Assembly (NCBI RefSeq): GCF_020731145.1
Contig: NZ_JAJFZN010000003.1
Coordinates: 62,001 to 126,000 of the forward strand
Length of the DNA stretch: 64,000 bases
Direction of reading: 5' to 3'
Source: Sneathiella sp. HT1-7
GTDB lineage: Bacteria > Pseudomonadota > Alphaproteobacteria > Sneathiellales > Sneathiellaceae
Shown here: piece by piece, positions 17,842-26,925 of the stretch
Position numbering within the stretch: position 1 is the stretch's first letter
How the letters are laid out: the number at the start of each line of letters is the position of its first letter
Made by a program: the position numbers and the translations under genes
Notes under the pieces: model-generated
Seen by the model: only the letters and a program-made list of their open reading frames with translations
Databases searched by the model: none
Told to the model about the DNA's origin: nothing

Positions 17842-19062
17842 ATGACTATGGATCGGAGACAGTTTCTAACCGCAACCGCAGCTATCGCAGGGGCAAGCAT
17901 GCTGCCCTTTTCAGTCGGTGCTGCCGATAATATCAAGTTCGGATCCATCATGGATACTTCGGGCGGTTTCGATGCCTATGGCAAGCCGATGGACATGGCC
18001 ATGCGCCTGGCAATTGACGAGATCAATGCTAATGGCGGCCTGAATGGATCTCAGATTGATATTAATGCCTATGATACTCAGTCGGATATGGCGCTTTATA
18101 CCCAGTACGCGCAGCAACTCACACGTCAGGACGAAGTGGATGTGGTGCATGGTGGGATTCTTTCCGCGTCGCGCGAAGCCATTCGTCAGATCATGAGAAA
18201 ATCCAAAACACTCTATTTTTATAATGTTCTTTATGAAGGTGGCGTTTGTGATCGCAATATTTTCATAAACGGCGTGACACCTGCACAGCAGGTAGAGGTT
18301 CTTATTCCTTACGCAATGAAAAAGGCGGGCAAAAAGGTTTATGTGCTGGCTGCTGACTATAATTATGGGCAGATCACAGCAAAATGGATCGAGAAATATA
18401 TTGCGGATAATGGCGGCGAAACGGTTGCCGTGGATTTCTTCCCGCTTGATGTGTCTGATTTCGGTTCTACCATCGCGAAAATTCAGGCTGCCGATCCGGA
18501 CCTGATTGTCGCCTCTCTGGTTGGCGGCGCGCATCTCTCTTTCTTTAGACAATGGGCTGCTGCGGGCATGAACAAGAAAATTCCTATGGCATCGACAACG
18601 CTGGGTGTCGGGAACGAGCATAAAGTTCTGACTGCAGAGGAGGGCGACGGAATCATGGTCGCCTACAACTATTCGCAGGAACTGGAAACGCCAGAGAACA
18701 TCGCTTTCAAGAAAAAATGGGCCGACGCCTATGGTGATGCAAACTCCATTCACGAAATTGCTGTGTCGCATTATCAGGGCATTCTGACTTGGGCCGAGGG
18801 GGTTAGACAGGCCGGTTCAACCAATCGAGACGATGTCTTGTCGGCGCTGGAAACGGGGATATCCATTACCGGGCCTGGGGGCGTGGTGACCGTCGATCCG
18901 AAAACTCATCATGCTGTTCTCGATGTTCATATCATGGAGTTCGAAGGTCAAAAAATGAAGGTCATTGAAACCTTCACGCAACGTCAGCCGATCGATACAC
19001 AGGCCGTTTGCGATCTTGCGGCAAACCCGGATGACAACACCCAGTATGAGATAAAGTTTTAG
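17842..19062 (+). CDS. Urea/amide-type ABC transporter substrate-binding protein, Tat-exported
   Basis: A periplasmic receptor of 406 residues of the UrtA/AmiC branch of the Leu/Ile/Val-binding family. The leader MDRRQFLTATAAIAG has a twin-arginine motif and ends near VGAADN, so export is through Tat. The fold opens with IKFGSIMDTSGGFDAYGKPM. YFYNVLYEGGVCDRN matches the AmiC/UrtA ligand region. RBS CTGGAGG is strong. It precedes the permeases and an ATPase-amidase fusion, so a carboxamide or urea derivative is the probable ligand. Confidence 0.9.
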   Translation: MTMDRRQFLTATAAIAGASMLPFSVGAADNIKFGSIMDTSGGFDAYGKPMDMAMRLAIDEINANGGLNGSQIDINAYDTQSDMALYTQYAQQLTRQDEVDVVHGGILSASREAIRQIMRKSKTLYFYNVLYEGGVCDRNIFINGVTPAQQVEVLIPYAMKKAGKKVYVLAADYNYGQITAKWIEKYIADNGGETVAVDFFPLDVSDFGSTIAKIQAADPDLIVASLVGGAHLSFFRQWAAAGMNKKIPMASTTLGVGNEHKVLTAEEGDGIMVAYNYSQELETPENIAFKKKWADAYGDANSIHEIAVSHYQGILTWAEGVRQAGSTNRDDVLSALETGISITGPGGVVTVDPKTHHAVLDVHIMEFEGQKMKVIETFTQRQPIDTQAVCDLAANPDDNTQYEIKF

Positions 19063-19080
19063 CGGCATACGACCCGACGA

Positions 19081-19104
19081 CGGGACAGCCCATTGGCTGT
19101 CCCG
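19081..19104 (+). promoter_or_regulatory. RNA hairpin between amide-binding protein and permease
   Basis: Arms CGGGACAGCC (19081-19090) and GGCTGTCCCG (19095-19104) pair perfectly over 10 bp around a 4-nt loop. Only scattered T residues follow. It is likely to favour expression of the receptor over the downstream membrane genes. Confidence 0.7.
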
Positions 19105-19173
19105 GCTTTGCCTTTCCCTGATTTACGGCAGAACAGGGACGGAATTTCTCAATAGATCAAATTCGGAGTGACT

Positions 19174-20040
19174 ATGGATCTGGCGGCAGTCATTGTTGTA
19201 GAGACGGTATATGTCATCGCAAGTCTAGTCCTTATCAGTGCCGGGCTGGCGATTGTGTTCGGCATGATGAAGGTTATCAACCTGGCGCATGGTGAATTCA
19301 TGATGATGGGCGGTTATGCGGCCATCACTGCCGTTAATCTCGGCATCAATATCTATGTGGCGATACTAGTGATTGCACCGTTGGTTGTCGGTGTCATTGG
19401 CTTGATCGTCGAGCGATTGGTGATCCGTCATCTCTATGGGCGGCTGGTGGATACTATGCTGGCGACATGGGGGCTAAGCCTGTTTTTCGTCGGCATCGTC
19501 ACGATGATTTTCGGCAATACTACAACGGGGATATCAACACCGATCGCCGGAATTACTGTCGGTAATTACCAGATCAATGGATACAACTTCTTTATCATCG
19601 TGGTCACGATCCTTCTTGTGCTCGCGATATATCTGGTCCTTAAAAGCACACGGCTCGGCCTGATCGCACGCGGGACGATGCAGCGCTCGGATATGGCCTC
19701 CGCGCTGGGTTATAGTCCTGACAGGATTTATATGGCGACTTTCTTTGTTGGCTCTGCGGTTTCAGGACTTGCAGGTGCAGTGCTGGCTCCGTTGGTTGGG
19801 CTCGGTCCGTCGTCAGGCGGTGCCTATATCGCGAAAGCCTTCATTACCGTCATCGCTGGCGGTCCATCCGTCATCGCCGGACTGATCAGCAGCGGCACTG
19901 TCTTTGGTATCGTCAATCAGTTCTTTACCTTCGCCATGTCCCCGGTGATCGGAGAGGTTGCCCTGCTTGTTTGCGCGGTCATCCTTCTCAGGCTGCTGCC
20001 ACAGGGTATCACAGCAAGATTTTTCAAGGGGAAAATGTAA
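19174..20040 (+). CDS. ABC transporter permease, LivH/UrtB type
   Basis: An inner-membrane permease of 288 residues. The conserved LAIVFGMMKVINLAHGEFMMMGGYAA region (two adjacent motifs) and the VIAGGPSVIAGLISSGTVFG loop mark the LivH branch. The ATG at 19174 is chosen over a GTG at 19168, because the GGAG (19165-19168) overlaps that GTG and is well spaced for the ATG. Its stop overlaps the start of the LivM-type gene by one base, so the pair is coupled and forms the heterodimeric channel. Confidence 0.9.
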   Translation: MDLAAVIVVETVYVIASLVLISAGLAIVFGMMKVINLAHGEFMMMGGYAAITAVNLGINIYVAILVIAPLVVGVIGLIVERLVIRHLYGRLVDTMLATWGLSLFFVGIVTMIFGNTTTGISTPIAGITVGNYQINGYNFFIIVVTILLVLAIYLVLKSTRLGLIARGTMQRSDMASALGYSPDRIYMATFFVGSAVSGLAGAVLAPLVGLGPSSGGAYIAKAFITVIAGGPSVIAGLISSGTVFGIVNQFFTFAMSPVIGEVALLVCAVILLRLLPQGITARFFKGKM

Positions 20041-21071
20041 TGCGGGAAATCACCCTTCAGCGTTTCACCCTGTCGATTATTATCGCTGCGGCGCTGATGC
20101 TTTTCCTTCCCGTCATCATGAACACCTTCGTGCTGACCCCACTGTTGATATACGGAATGCTGGGGATGAGTCTTGGCTTGATCTGGGGGTTTGGTGGCAT
20201 TCTATGCTTCGGACAGGCGGCTTTTTTTGGGCTCGGCGCTTATGCATATGCGATTTCGGCAATTAATATCGGCGAGAGTACCATTCCAATGCTTATTGCC
20301 GTTATGGTTCCGGCTATCTTTGCCGCAGTTCTCGGCGCGATGATGTTTTATGGTCGCCTCGGCGATGTATATCTCGGCGTTATCACACTTGTAGTGACTC
20401 TCATCTTCTTCAAGTTCATGAATTCAACTGCTGGACCAGACTACGTAATCGGAACCGCACGGCTGGGCGGATTTAATGGTATTCCCGGATTTCAGACGCT
20501 CAATATTCCTGGGCTTCCGGATGACTATATTTACGGCGATAGCCTCTACTACGTCACCTTCGTGCTGTTGGTTGTTGCCTACTGGCTTGTTAATTGGTTG
20601 CTGCAAAGCCCGTTTGGCCGGGTTGCCGTCGCGATCCGGGAGAACGAGCAGCGCGTTTCTCTTATGGGCTATGACATTCGCGCGCGCAAAACGATCCTGT
20701 TTGCCATCGGCGGGGCCATTGCCGGACTTGCCGGTGCCCTTTTCGCCAATTGGGCGGAAATTGTAACCCCGGGCCTGTTTAGCCTCAGCCAGACTGCGGA
20801 AATTATAATCTGGTGCATCGTCGGTGGTCTTGGTACCCGGCTTGGGCCGATCCTCGGGGCGGCGGGTCTCGCTTATCTCAAGTTTCTATTGGGTCAGCAA
20901 GCCTTTATCGATAACACCATTATCATGGGCCTCATTCTGGTCCTGTTCGTCTTGTTCCTGCCCAAGGGGTTGATCCCGGCGATTGAAAGCGTCTGGAAGC
21001 TCAGCGTTGGCAAGCGTCGTCGTTGCCATCCGTCTCGCCGACGGAAAGGGAGGGCCATTACCAATGGCTGA
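20040..21071 (+). CDS. ABC transporter permease, LivM/UrtC type
   Basis: The second channel subunit, 343 residues. The WGFGGILCFGQAAFFGLGAYA region and RVAVAIRENEQRVSLMGYDI loop (coupling helix) are typical of LivM/UrtC. The in-frame start at 19971 lies inside the LivH gene and is rejected; the ATG in TAATG at 20040 has AAGGGG upstream. The last 20 residues are unusually basic (GKRRRCHPSRRRKGR). That tail results from overlap with the next gene's leader region. Confidence 0.9.
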   Translation: MREITLQRFTLSIIIAAALMLFLPVIMNTFVLTPLLIYGMLGMSLGLIWGFGGILCFGQAAFFGLGAYAYAISAINIGESTIPMLIAVMVPAIFAAVLGAMMFYGRLGDVYLGVITLVVTLIFFKFMNSTAGPDYVIGTARLGGFNGIPGFQTLNIPGLPDDYIYGDSLYYVTFVLLVVAYWLVNWLLQSPFGRVAVAIRENEQRVSLMGYDIRARKTILFAIGGAIAGLAGALFANWAEIVTPGLFSLSQTAEIIIWCIVGGLGTRLGPILGAAGLAYLKFLLGQQAFIDNTIIMGLILVLFVLFLPKGLIPAIESVWKLSVGKRRRCHPSRRRKGRAITNG

Positions 21072-21780
21072 AACGGTTTTAGAGACATCTGGACTGACAA
21101 TGACGTTCGGAGGGGTGACGGCCTGCGACGCGGTTGATTTCAAGCTCAAAGCGCGCGAACTGCGTTGCTTGATTGGTCCAAATGGTGCGGGTAAAAGTAC
21201 TTTTTTCAAATGCTTGACGGGTTTACTTAAACCAACATCTGGAGCGGTGTTTATGCAGGGGGAAGAGACGACGAACTGGCATACTCATGAAATTTCATCA
21301 CTGGGTGTTGGAATTAAAACCCAAGTCGCAAGTGTATTGGACGGGGTAACTGTTCATGAAAATATCTGGCTGGCGGCGCGGCGGTTTTTCTCCTCTTCCA
21401 TTGCAGAAACGAAGGCGAAAGAAACGATCGAAAGGCTGTACCTCGGCGATATTGCGAAAAGCAATGTTGGCCAACTTGCGCATGGAGAACGACAGCGCGT
21501 TGAACTTGGGATCGTCGCGGCTGGTGACCCTTGGCTGGTTCTATTGGATGAACCGGCAGCAGGCATGACATCTGAAGATGTTGACCGTATGACGGAAATT
21601 ATCCGTGAAATGACAACGACGGCGGCGGTCATTATCGTTGAGCATGACATGCAGTTTATTCGCTCCATCGCGACGGACGTGACCGTATTTCATCAGGGCG
21701 GCATTCTGTTGGAGGGGAATGTCGAGCAGGTCATGTCGGATGAAACAGTCCGTAATGTCTACCTCGGAAAAAAGGCATAA
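21064..21780 (+). CDS. ABC transporter ATP-binding protein, LivG/UrtD type
   Basis: This ATPase of 238 residues powers the importer. It has Walker A GPNGAGKST, Walker B LVLLDEPAAGM and the switch His in VEHD. The signature reads LAHGERQ instead of the usual LSHGxxQ. The start at 21064 has GGGAGG upstream and overlaps the LivM stop by 8 bp. Its partner ATPase is the N-terminal domain of the next, amidase-fused protein. Confidence 0.92.
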   Translation: MAETVLETSGLTMTFGGVTACDAVDFKLKARELRCLIGPNGAGKSTFFKCLTGLLKPTSGAVFMQGEETTNWHTHEISSLGVGIKTQVASVLDGVTVHENIWLAARRFFSSSIAETKAKETIERLYLGDIAKSNVGQLAHGERQRVELGIVAAGDPWLVLLDEPAAGMTSEDVDRMTEIIREMTTTAAVIIVEHDMQFIRSIATDVTVFHQGGILLEGNVEQVMSDETVRNVYLGKKA

Positions 21781-21783
21781 TTC

Positions 21784-24177
21784 ATGTCAGAAAATGACCT
21801 GCTATTTCAACTAAGGAACCTCGCGAGCGGATACGGAAAGGTGCCGGTGCTGCACGGCATTGACCTTGACGTGCAGGAGAATGAGATTGTCGGGATTCTG
21901 GGCCATAACGGCATGGGGAAATCCACCCTGCTTAAAACGGCTATGGGGTTCTTGCCAGCCACTGCCGGAAACGCGCGTTACCGTGGCGTAGAAATTACGG
22001 GATATTCGCCCCACGATCGGGCACAACTAGGTATTGCCTATGTCCCGCAAGGACGCGGAATTTTCCCGCAGCTGTCAGTTCGCGAAAATCTGCGTTTTGC
22101 CTATATTGATAACGGGCAGGGGAGTGAGGCGGACTCCATTGACACAATTATTGGTGATTTTCCGCGGTTAGAACGGCTTTTGGATCGGGAAGGCGGTGCT
22201 CTGTCAGGCGGTGAGCAGCAGCTTCTGGCGCTGGCTCGGTGTCTGATGTCCGATCCAGAATTTCTGTTACTGGATGAGCCAACAGAAGGTATTCAGCCGT
22301 CGATAATCGAGGAAATAGCCGAAACTCTTTTGCAACAGCGCAAAAGTCGAGGGCTTTCCATCTTGCTTGTCGAGCAGAATTTTGACTTTATATCCGATCT
22401 GTCGGACCGGGTATTGGTTCTTGAAAGAGGTCGAATTACTGGCGAACTGTCGCGCAGCGATCTTCTGGATAAGGCGAAAGTGGATAGCTTTCTGGGCTTC
22501 GGTACAGCCCGGACAACCCGTAATAGCGCACCTGTCCGCCAGAATACCGCCGCGCCAGCCGTATCCGCCCCTTTAACCGGCCAAAGTGCGCTGGCCGCTT
22601 CCGCTCCCTTACACGCACCCACAGCCACGGCCAATAACCAATATAATTTTCCGGTGACGAACATGACAGTGAAACGACCCAGCCTCTCCCAAATGCGCAG
22701 CATGGCCGACCGCTTCGGCATGTCCCTGAGCGATGACGAATTGAGGCAGTTCTCCGAAATCATGGAACCCTATATCCAGTCTTATGACAGGCTGGATGCG
22801 TTGCCGGACTATTTGCCAGAAGTACGCTATCCACGATCGCCGGGACATCGCCCATCCCCGGCAGAAAATCCGATGAACGCCTGGTATTATAAGACGAACA
22901 TCAAAGGCGCTATGGATGGTCCGCTGAGGGATAAGAAGATAGTTCTCAAGGATACGGTCTGTTTGGCCGGTGTGCCGATGATGAACGGATCGTCGATTAT
23001 GGAAGGCTATACCCCTGAAATTGATGCGACAATCGTCACGCGCATTCTCGATGCAGGGGCAATAATTGTCGGCAAATCTCATTGCGAGAATCTATGCCTT
23101 TCAGGGGGCAGCCATACCAACTCGACTGGTCCCGTCCATAATCCGTGGAAACATGGATATATGGCAGGCGGCTCGTCAAGTGGTTCCGCGGCGCTGGTCG
23201 CCGCGGGTGAAGTAGATATGGCCATTGCCGGAGATCAGGGAGGATCGATAAGAATTCCGTCGTCGAACTGCGGCGTATATGGGATGAAGGCAACGCATGG
23301 CCTGGTTCCATATTCCGGGATTATGCCGGTTGAACAAACCATCGATCATGTCGGACCGATCACCAGCAATGTCGCGGACAACGCCTTGTTTCTGGAGGTA
23401 CTCGCAGGGGAGGATGGGCTCGACCCTCGTCAGAGGGCTCCGAAAACCTATCGCTACACGGAAGCTATTGGAAAAGGCTGCCGTGGACTACGCATTGGCA
23501 TCCTGAAAGAAGGCTTCGGCCGTCCGGAAAGCGAGACCGATGTTGATGCAAAAGTGCGTGCGGCGGCTGACAAATTCACCAGCCTTGGCGCGATTGTTAG
23601 TGAAGTTTCCATACCTGAACATGAACTGGCCGGCGATGCTTGGGTTGCGATCACTGTTGAAGGGCTTCAGGATCATATGATGCATGGCAATAGTGCAGGT
23701 ACAAACTACGCCGGACTTTACCTTCCATCGATGATCGATCACTTTGCCAACTGGCGCAGCCGGGCGGATGAGTTATCTCATTCGCTTAAGACATGCATGT
23801 TCATCGGTGAGCATTTTCAGACGCAATATAGGGGCCGGTTCTATGGCAAGGCGCAGAATTTGATGCGGCTCGTTCGGCTAAAATACAAAGAGGCGTTCCG
23901 GCAATATGACGCGCTGCTAATGCCGACGGTGCCGATGAAAGCCCAGAAAATTCCCGGATATGATGTCAGTATAAACGAATATGTAGCGCGCGCTTTCGAG
24001 ATGGTTGGGAACACCGCGGCTTTCAATGCAGGACATTTTCCGGCCATGTCCATTCCCTGCGGGTTGAGTGAGGGCTTGCCGATTGGAATGATGCTCGTCG
24101 CCGATGACTTTTGCGAGATGACGATCTATCAGGCGGCCCATGCATTCGAACAGAGCGGTGACTGGCGGACCTTTTGA
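21784..24177 (+). CDS. ABC ATPase (LivF/UrtE type) fused to an amidase-signature amidase
   Basis: One chain of 797 residues joins two enzymes. Residues 1-240 form a complete LivF/UrtE ATPase: Walker A GHNGMGKST, LSGGEQQLLALAR and LLLDEPTEGIQ. A Pro/Ala/Ser/Thr-rich linker spans about 245-293. Residues 294-797 form an amidase like the nitrile-pathway amidases of Rhodococcus: MRSMADRFGMSLSDDELRQF start, ENPMNAWYYKTNIKG, and the triad Lys389, cis-Ser464 and nucleophile Ser488. Those spacings (75 and 24) match fatty-acid-amide-hydrolase-type enzymes. No stop or frameshift is visible in the linker. The fusion would hydrolyse the amide to acid and ammonia at the transporter's cytoplasmic face. An ATG at 22663 could also give free amidase. 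Confidence 0.93.
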   Translation: MSENDLLFQLRNLASGYGKVPVLHGIDLDVQENEIVGILGHNGMGKSTLLKTAMGFLPATAGNARYRGVEITGYSPHDRAQLGIAYVPQGRGIFPQLSVRENLRFAYIDNGQGSEADSIDTIIGDFPRLERLLDREGGALSGGEQQLLALARCLMSDPEFLLLDEPTEGIQPSIIEEIAETLLQQRKSRGLSILLVEQNFDFISDLSDRVLVLERGRITGELSRSDLLDKAKVDSFLGFGTARTTRNSAPVRQNTAAPAVSAPLTGQSALAASAPLHAPTATANNQYNFPVTNMTVKRPSLSQMRSMADRFGMSLSDDELRQFSEIMEPYIQSYDRLDALPDYLPEVRYPRSPGHRPSPAENPMNAWYYKTNIKGAMDGPLRDKKIVLKDTVCLAGVPMMNGSSIMEGYTPEIDATIVTRILDAGAIIVGKSHCENLCLSGGSHTNSTGPVHNPWKHGYMAGGSSSGSAALVAAGEVDMAIAGDQGGSIRIPSSNCGVYGMKATHGLVPYSGIMPVEQTIDHVGPITSNVADNALFLEVLAGEDGLDPRQRAPKTYRYTEAIGKGCRGLRIGILKEGFGRPESETDVDAKVRAAADKFTSLGAIVSEVSIPEHELAGDAWVAITVEGLQDHMMHGNSAGTNYAGLYLPSMIDHFANWRSRADELSHSLKTCMFIGEHFQTQYRGRFYGKAQNLMRLVRLKYKEAFRQYDALLMPTVPMKAQKIPGYDVSINEYVARAFEMVGNTAAFNAGHFPAMSIPCGLSEGLPIGMMLVADDFCEMTIYQAAHAFEQSGDWRTF

Positions 24178-24192
24178 GCGGGAGTAAATAAA

Positions 24193-25962
24193 ATGTCCAT
24201 TCTGAATGAGAGCCTTGCAGATCAGATCGGAAAATCGATGTTTGAGGAAGGACGGGAAAAAACTCACTCTGCCATTATTGCACCGGTAAACAATCGATCC
24301 TACGTCGCTGGAGATAAATCGAACCCGTTAAAGTATGTAACAATTCCGGAAATGTTCCGGGAAACAGTTGCTAAGTTCGGACCGAGGGACGCTCTGGCTT
24401 TTCCGGCGGATAATCAGACTCTGACCTATTATGATCTGGATCGGGAAGTTGATAGTTTGGCCTCCGGTTTTCTGGCGCTTGGTCTTGAAAAAGGGGATCG
24501 TATCGGTATCTGGTCTCCCAACAAGCTTGAATGGATACTGACGCAATATGCAACGGCGCGTATAGGGCTTATTCTGGTCAATATCAATCCGGCATATCGA
24601 TTGTCGGAATTGGAATACGCGCTGAATAAATCAGGTTGCAAAGCCTTGATCACGGCGGAAAAGTTCAAATCCTCTGATTATCTGAAAATGATCAGAAGGC
24701 TCGCACCTGAGCTGGAAAAATGTGAGCCGGGCCGTCTGATCTCGTCGAAGCTACCAACACTGAAAATAGTTATCGGGATCAAAGAAGATCCGGGGCAGGG
24801 TATCTTCTCGTTTGATCAGATTCGCACCTTGGGCGGACCCGCACAGCAACTGCGGCTCGATGATATTACCCGGTCCTTGTCTCCGGATGATTCGATCAAT
24901 ATTCAGTTCACTTCTGGAACAACTGGGGCGCCGAAGGGAGCCACGCTTTCGCATTTTAACATCGTCAACAATGCGTCGCATGTCGTCGACCGGATGAATT
25001 TTTCGGATACGGAACGGCTCTGTATTCCGGTGCCGCTTTATCATTGTTTTGGCATGGTCATGGGATCACTTGGCTGTGTCAGCCGTGGTGCCTGCATGGT
25101 CTTTCCGGGAGAGGCGTTTGACCCTGAAGAAACGCTTGCCGCTGTCGCCAAATCAAGATGCACTGCTCTTTACGGTGTTCCGACAATGTTTGTCGCGATG
25201 CTGGATCATCCCAGACTGGAGGAATTTGATCTTTCCACTTTGCGCACGGGTGTCATGGCGGGAGCGCTTTGTCCTATAGAAGTTATGAAGCGGGTGGTGC
25301 AGCAAATGCACATGAAGGAAGTGACAATCTGTTATGGGATGACTGAGACCTCACCTGTGTCCTTTCAAAGTGATATCGATGATCCGCTTGAGAAGCGCGT
25401 TTCTACGGTTGGCCGAGTTCAGCCGCATGTCGAAGTCAGAATTGTTGACGAGACAGGGGCCGATGTGCCTGTTGGAGAACAAGGAGAACTTTGGACGCGC
25501 GGCTATTCTGTCATGCGCGGCTATTGGGAAGATGAGGAAAAGACGCGCGAAGCCATCGTAAATAATGGATGGATGAGAACCGGGGATCTCGCCATTCTGG
25601 ATGCGGAGGGATATTGCCAAATTGTTGGTCGATTAAAGGATATGATTATCCGGGGCGGGGAAAATATCTATCCGCGAGAAATCGAGGAATTCCTATTTAC
25701 GCACAACGACATACAAGAGGTTCAGGTTTTTGGCGTGCCGCATGAAAAACTCGGTGAAGAAGTCTGCGCTTGGATCGTTCCGCGAGAGGGGGCAACTCTG
25801 ACGGAAGAAGATGTTAAATCCTATTGTCAGAACCAGATCGCCCACTACAAGATTCCGAAATACGTGCAGATGGTTCCTGAGCTTCCGATGACTGTAACGG
25901 GCAAGCCCCAGAAATTTGTCATGCGTGATGAAATGATGAAAACCCTGGCCGGACGTTTGTAA
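24193..25962 (+). CDS. AMP-binding acyl-CoA synthetase
   Basis: An ATP-dependent acid-CoA ligase of 589 residues. Motifs are [46 protein letters not shown], and a C-terminal TGKPQKF with the catalytic lysine. Length and sequence are like medium-chain or FadD-like ligases. It lies 15 bp after the ATPase-amidase gene with GGGAGT as RBS, so it probably activates the acid released by that amidase. The acyl chain is not known. Confidence 0.9.
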   Translation: MSILNESLADQIGKSMFEEGREKTHSAIIAPVNNRSYVAGDKSNPLKYVTIPEMFRETVAKFGPRDALAFPADNQTLTYYDLDREVDSLASGFLALGLEKGDRIGIWSPNKLEWILTQYATARIGLILVNINPAYRLSELEYALNKSGCKALITAEKFKSSDYLKMIRRLAPELEKCEPGRLISSKLPTLKIVIGIKEDPGQGIFSFDQIRTLGGPAQQLRLDDITRSLSPDDSINIQFTSGTTGAPKGATLSHFNIVNNASHVVDRMNFSDTERLCIPVPLYHCFGMVMGSLGCVSRGACMVFPGEAFDPEETLAAVAKSRCTALYGVPTMFVAMLDHPRLEEFDLSTLRTGVMAGALCPIEVMKRVVQQMHMKEVTICYGMTETSPVSFQSDIDDPLEKRVSTVGRVQPHVEVRIVDETGADVPVGEQGELWTRGYSVMRGYWEDEEKTREAIVNNGWMRTGDLAILDAEGYCQIVGRLKDMIIRGGENIYPREIEEFLFTHNDIQEVQVFGVPHEKLGEEVCAWIVPREGATLTEEDVKSYCQNQIAHYKIPKYVQMVPELPMTVTGKPQKFVMRDEMMKTLAGRL

Positions 25963-26111
25963 AAGGGAACCGAATAGACGCAAAGCGGCTGTAGACTATA
26001 GGGTACATCTTATTCCTGCTACTCTCTGCCTTGTCGCTCCATTCTAGCTAATCCTGATATATTTCTCTCTGCAGATAATATATCCATCGTCGGAATATAG
26101 GAACTCAGAGG

Positions 26112-26729
26112 CTACTTATCATTGCGTAGGCCATTTAGAAAGATTTTGAGAAAATCATCAGCGATTTTTGTGTAGGTTTCACCGTTTCTGTCCGGTCGCC
26201 AATGCGGTACCCAATTGAAGGCGCCAAAAAGGGCTGCGGCTGCTAATTTGGGCTCGCAGGGCGCAATCGAGCCATCTTCAATTCCCTTCTGCAAAAGGTC
26301 CCTTATCGTATGGTCGAGACTTCTTCTTCCGTCCCTTAAAATTTTCCGGCATTCTTCCGATAAAACCCGGTCCGTAGATAGTACAAGGCAGGCACCAAAT
26401 TCATTGGATAGTAAGTCCATATAGCTCCGCATGATCAGTTCGATGCGTTCAAGAGGGGGGAGGTTGTTATTATGGCTATCCGCCATAGTGTGATGCATAA
26501 ATTCAAGCGCGAGGCGGCTGCATTCAAAAAGAATATCGTCCTTGTTTTTTACATAATAGTACAGTGTTCGCTTGGAGACATTCAATTCCGAGGCAATATC
26601 GTCAAGTGACGTTCGGTCAAATCCGTGCTCGTTAAAAAGCCGGGCACCGGTGCGCAATACCGCCATGCGCTTTTGCTCACGGGGGTCATCCTGATCAAGC
26701 GTTACCTCGCGCCATGTGTTTGATATCAT
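26112..26729 (-). CDS. TetR-family transcriptional regulator
   Basis: This regulator of 205 residues has an N-terminal helix-turn-helix (ARLFNEHGFDRTSLDDIASELNVSKRTLYYYVKNKDDIL in family pattern) and a helical ligand domain. It is divergent from an acyl-CoA ligase gene, and a 22-bp palindrome lies between them. It probably responds to an acyl-CoA and represses the region 3 catabolic genes and itself. It ends convergent to the preceding ligase. Confidence 0.9.
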   Translation of the reverse strand: MISNTWREVTLDQDDPREQKRMAVLRTGARLFNEHGFDRTSLDDIASELNVSKRTLYYYVKNKDDILFECSRLALEFMHHTMADSHNNNLPPLERIELIMRSYMDLLSNEFGACLVLSTDRVLSEECRKILRDGRRSLDHTIRDLLQKGIEDGSIAPCEPKLAAAALFGAFNWVPHWRPDRNGETYTKIADDFLKIFLNGLRNDK

Positions 26730-26820
26730 TTTTCCCGCCTTTTCCCTGACTCAGGTCTCGTCTAAACAACCTCGATTACTTATGCAAGTTGCTAGAAACC
26801 GTGAGTATATACCATATTTG

Positions 26821-26850
26821 TTGACATGTAACCCACTGGTGGGATACATT
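26821..26850. promoter_or_regulatory. Promoter with TetR-type palindrome filling its spacer
   Basis: TTGACA (26821-26826) and TACATT (26845-26850) are spaced 18 bp. The dyad TGTA-N-CCCAC-NN-GTGGG-N-TACA spans 26827-26848 and fills the spacer. On the reverse strand a TATACT -10 for the TetR gene lies nearby, with a TTACAT -35 touching the dyad. Bound repressor would shut both directions. Confidence 0.72.
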
Positions 26851-26925
26851 TTTGAAAAATAAGAATTATGCTTGAAGATGCGAGTTTAGCAGGTAGGCTT
26901 CAGGGCGATTTGGGGAGGCAGTTTT

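Noticed and set aside
17911-18771. A 286-codon minus-strand ORF opposite the Tat-exported receptor
   Set aside because: It is antisense to a gene with clear motifs, its product is rich in His/Ile/Arg/Asn with no recognisable fold, and it lacks an RBS.
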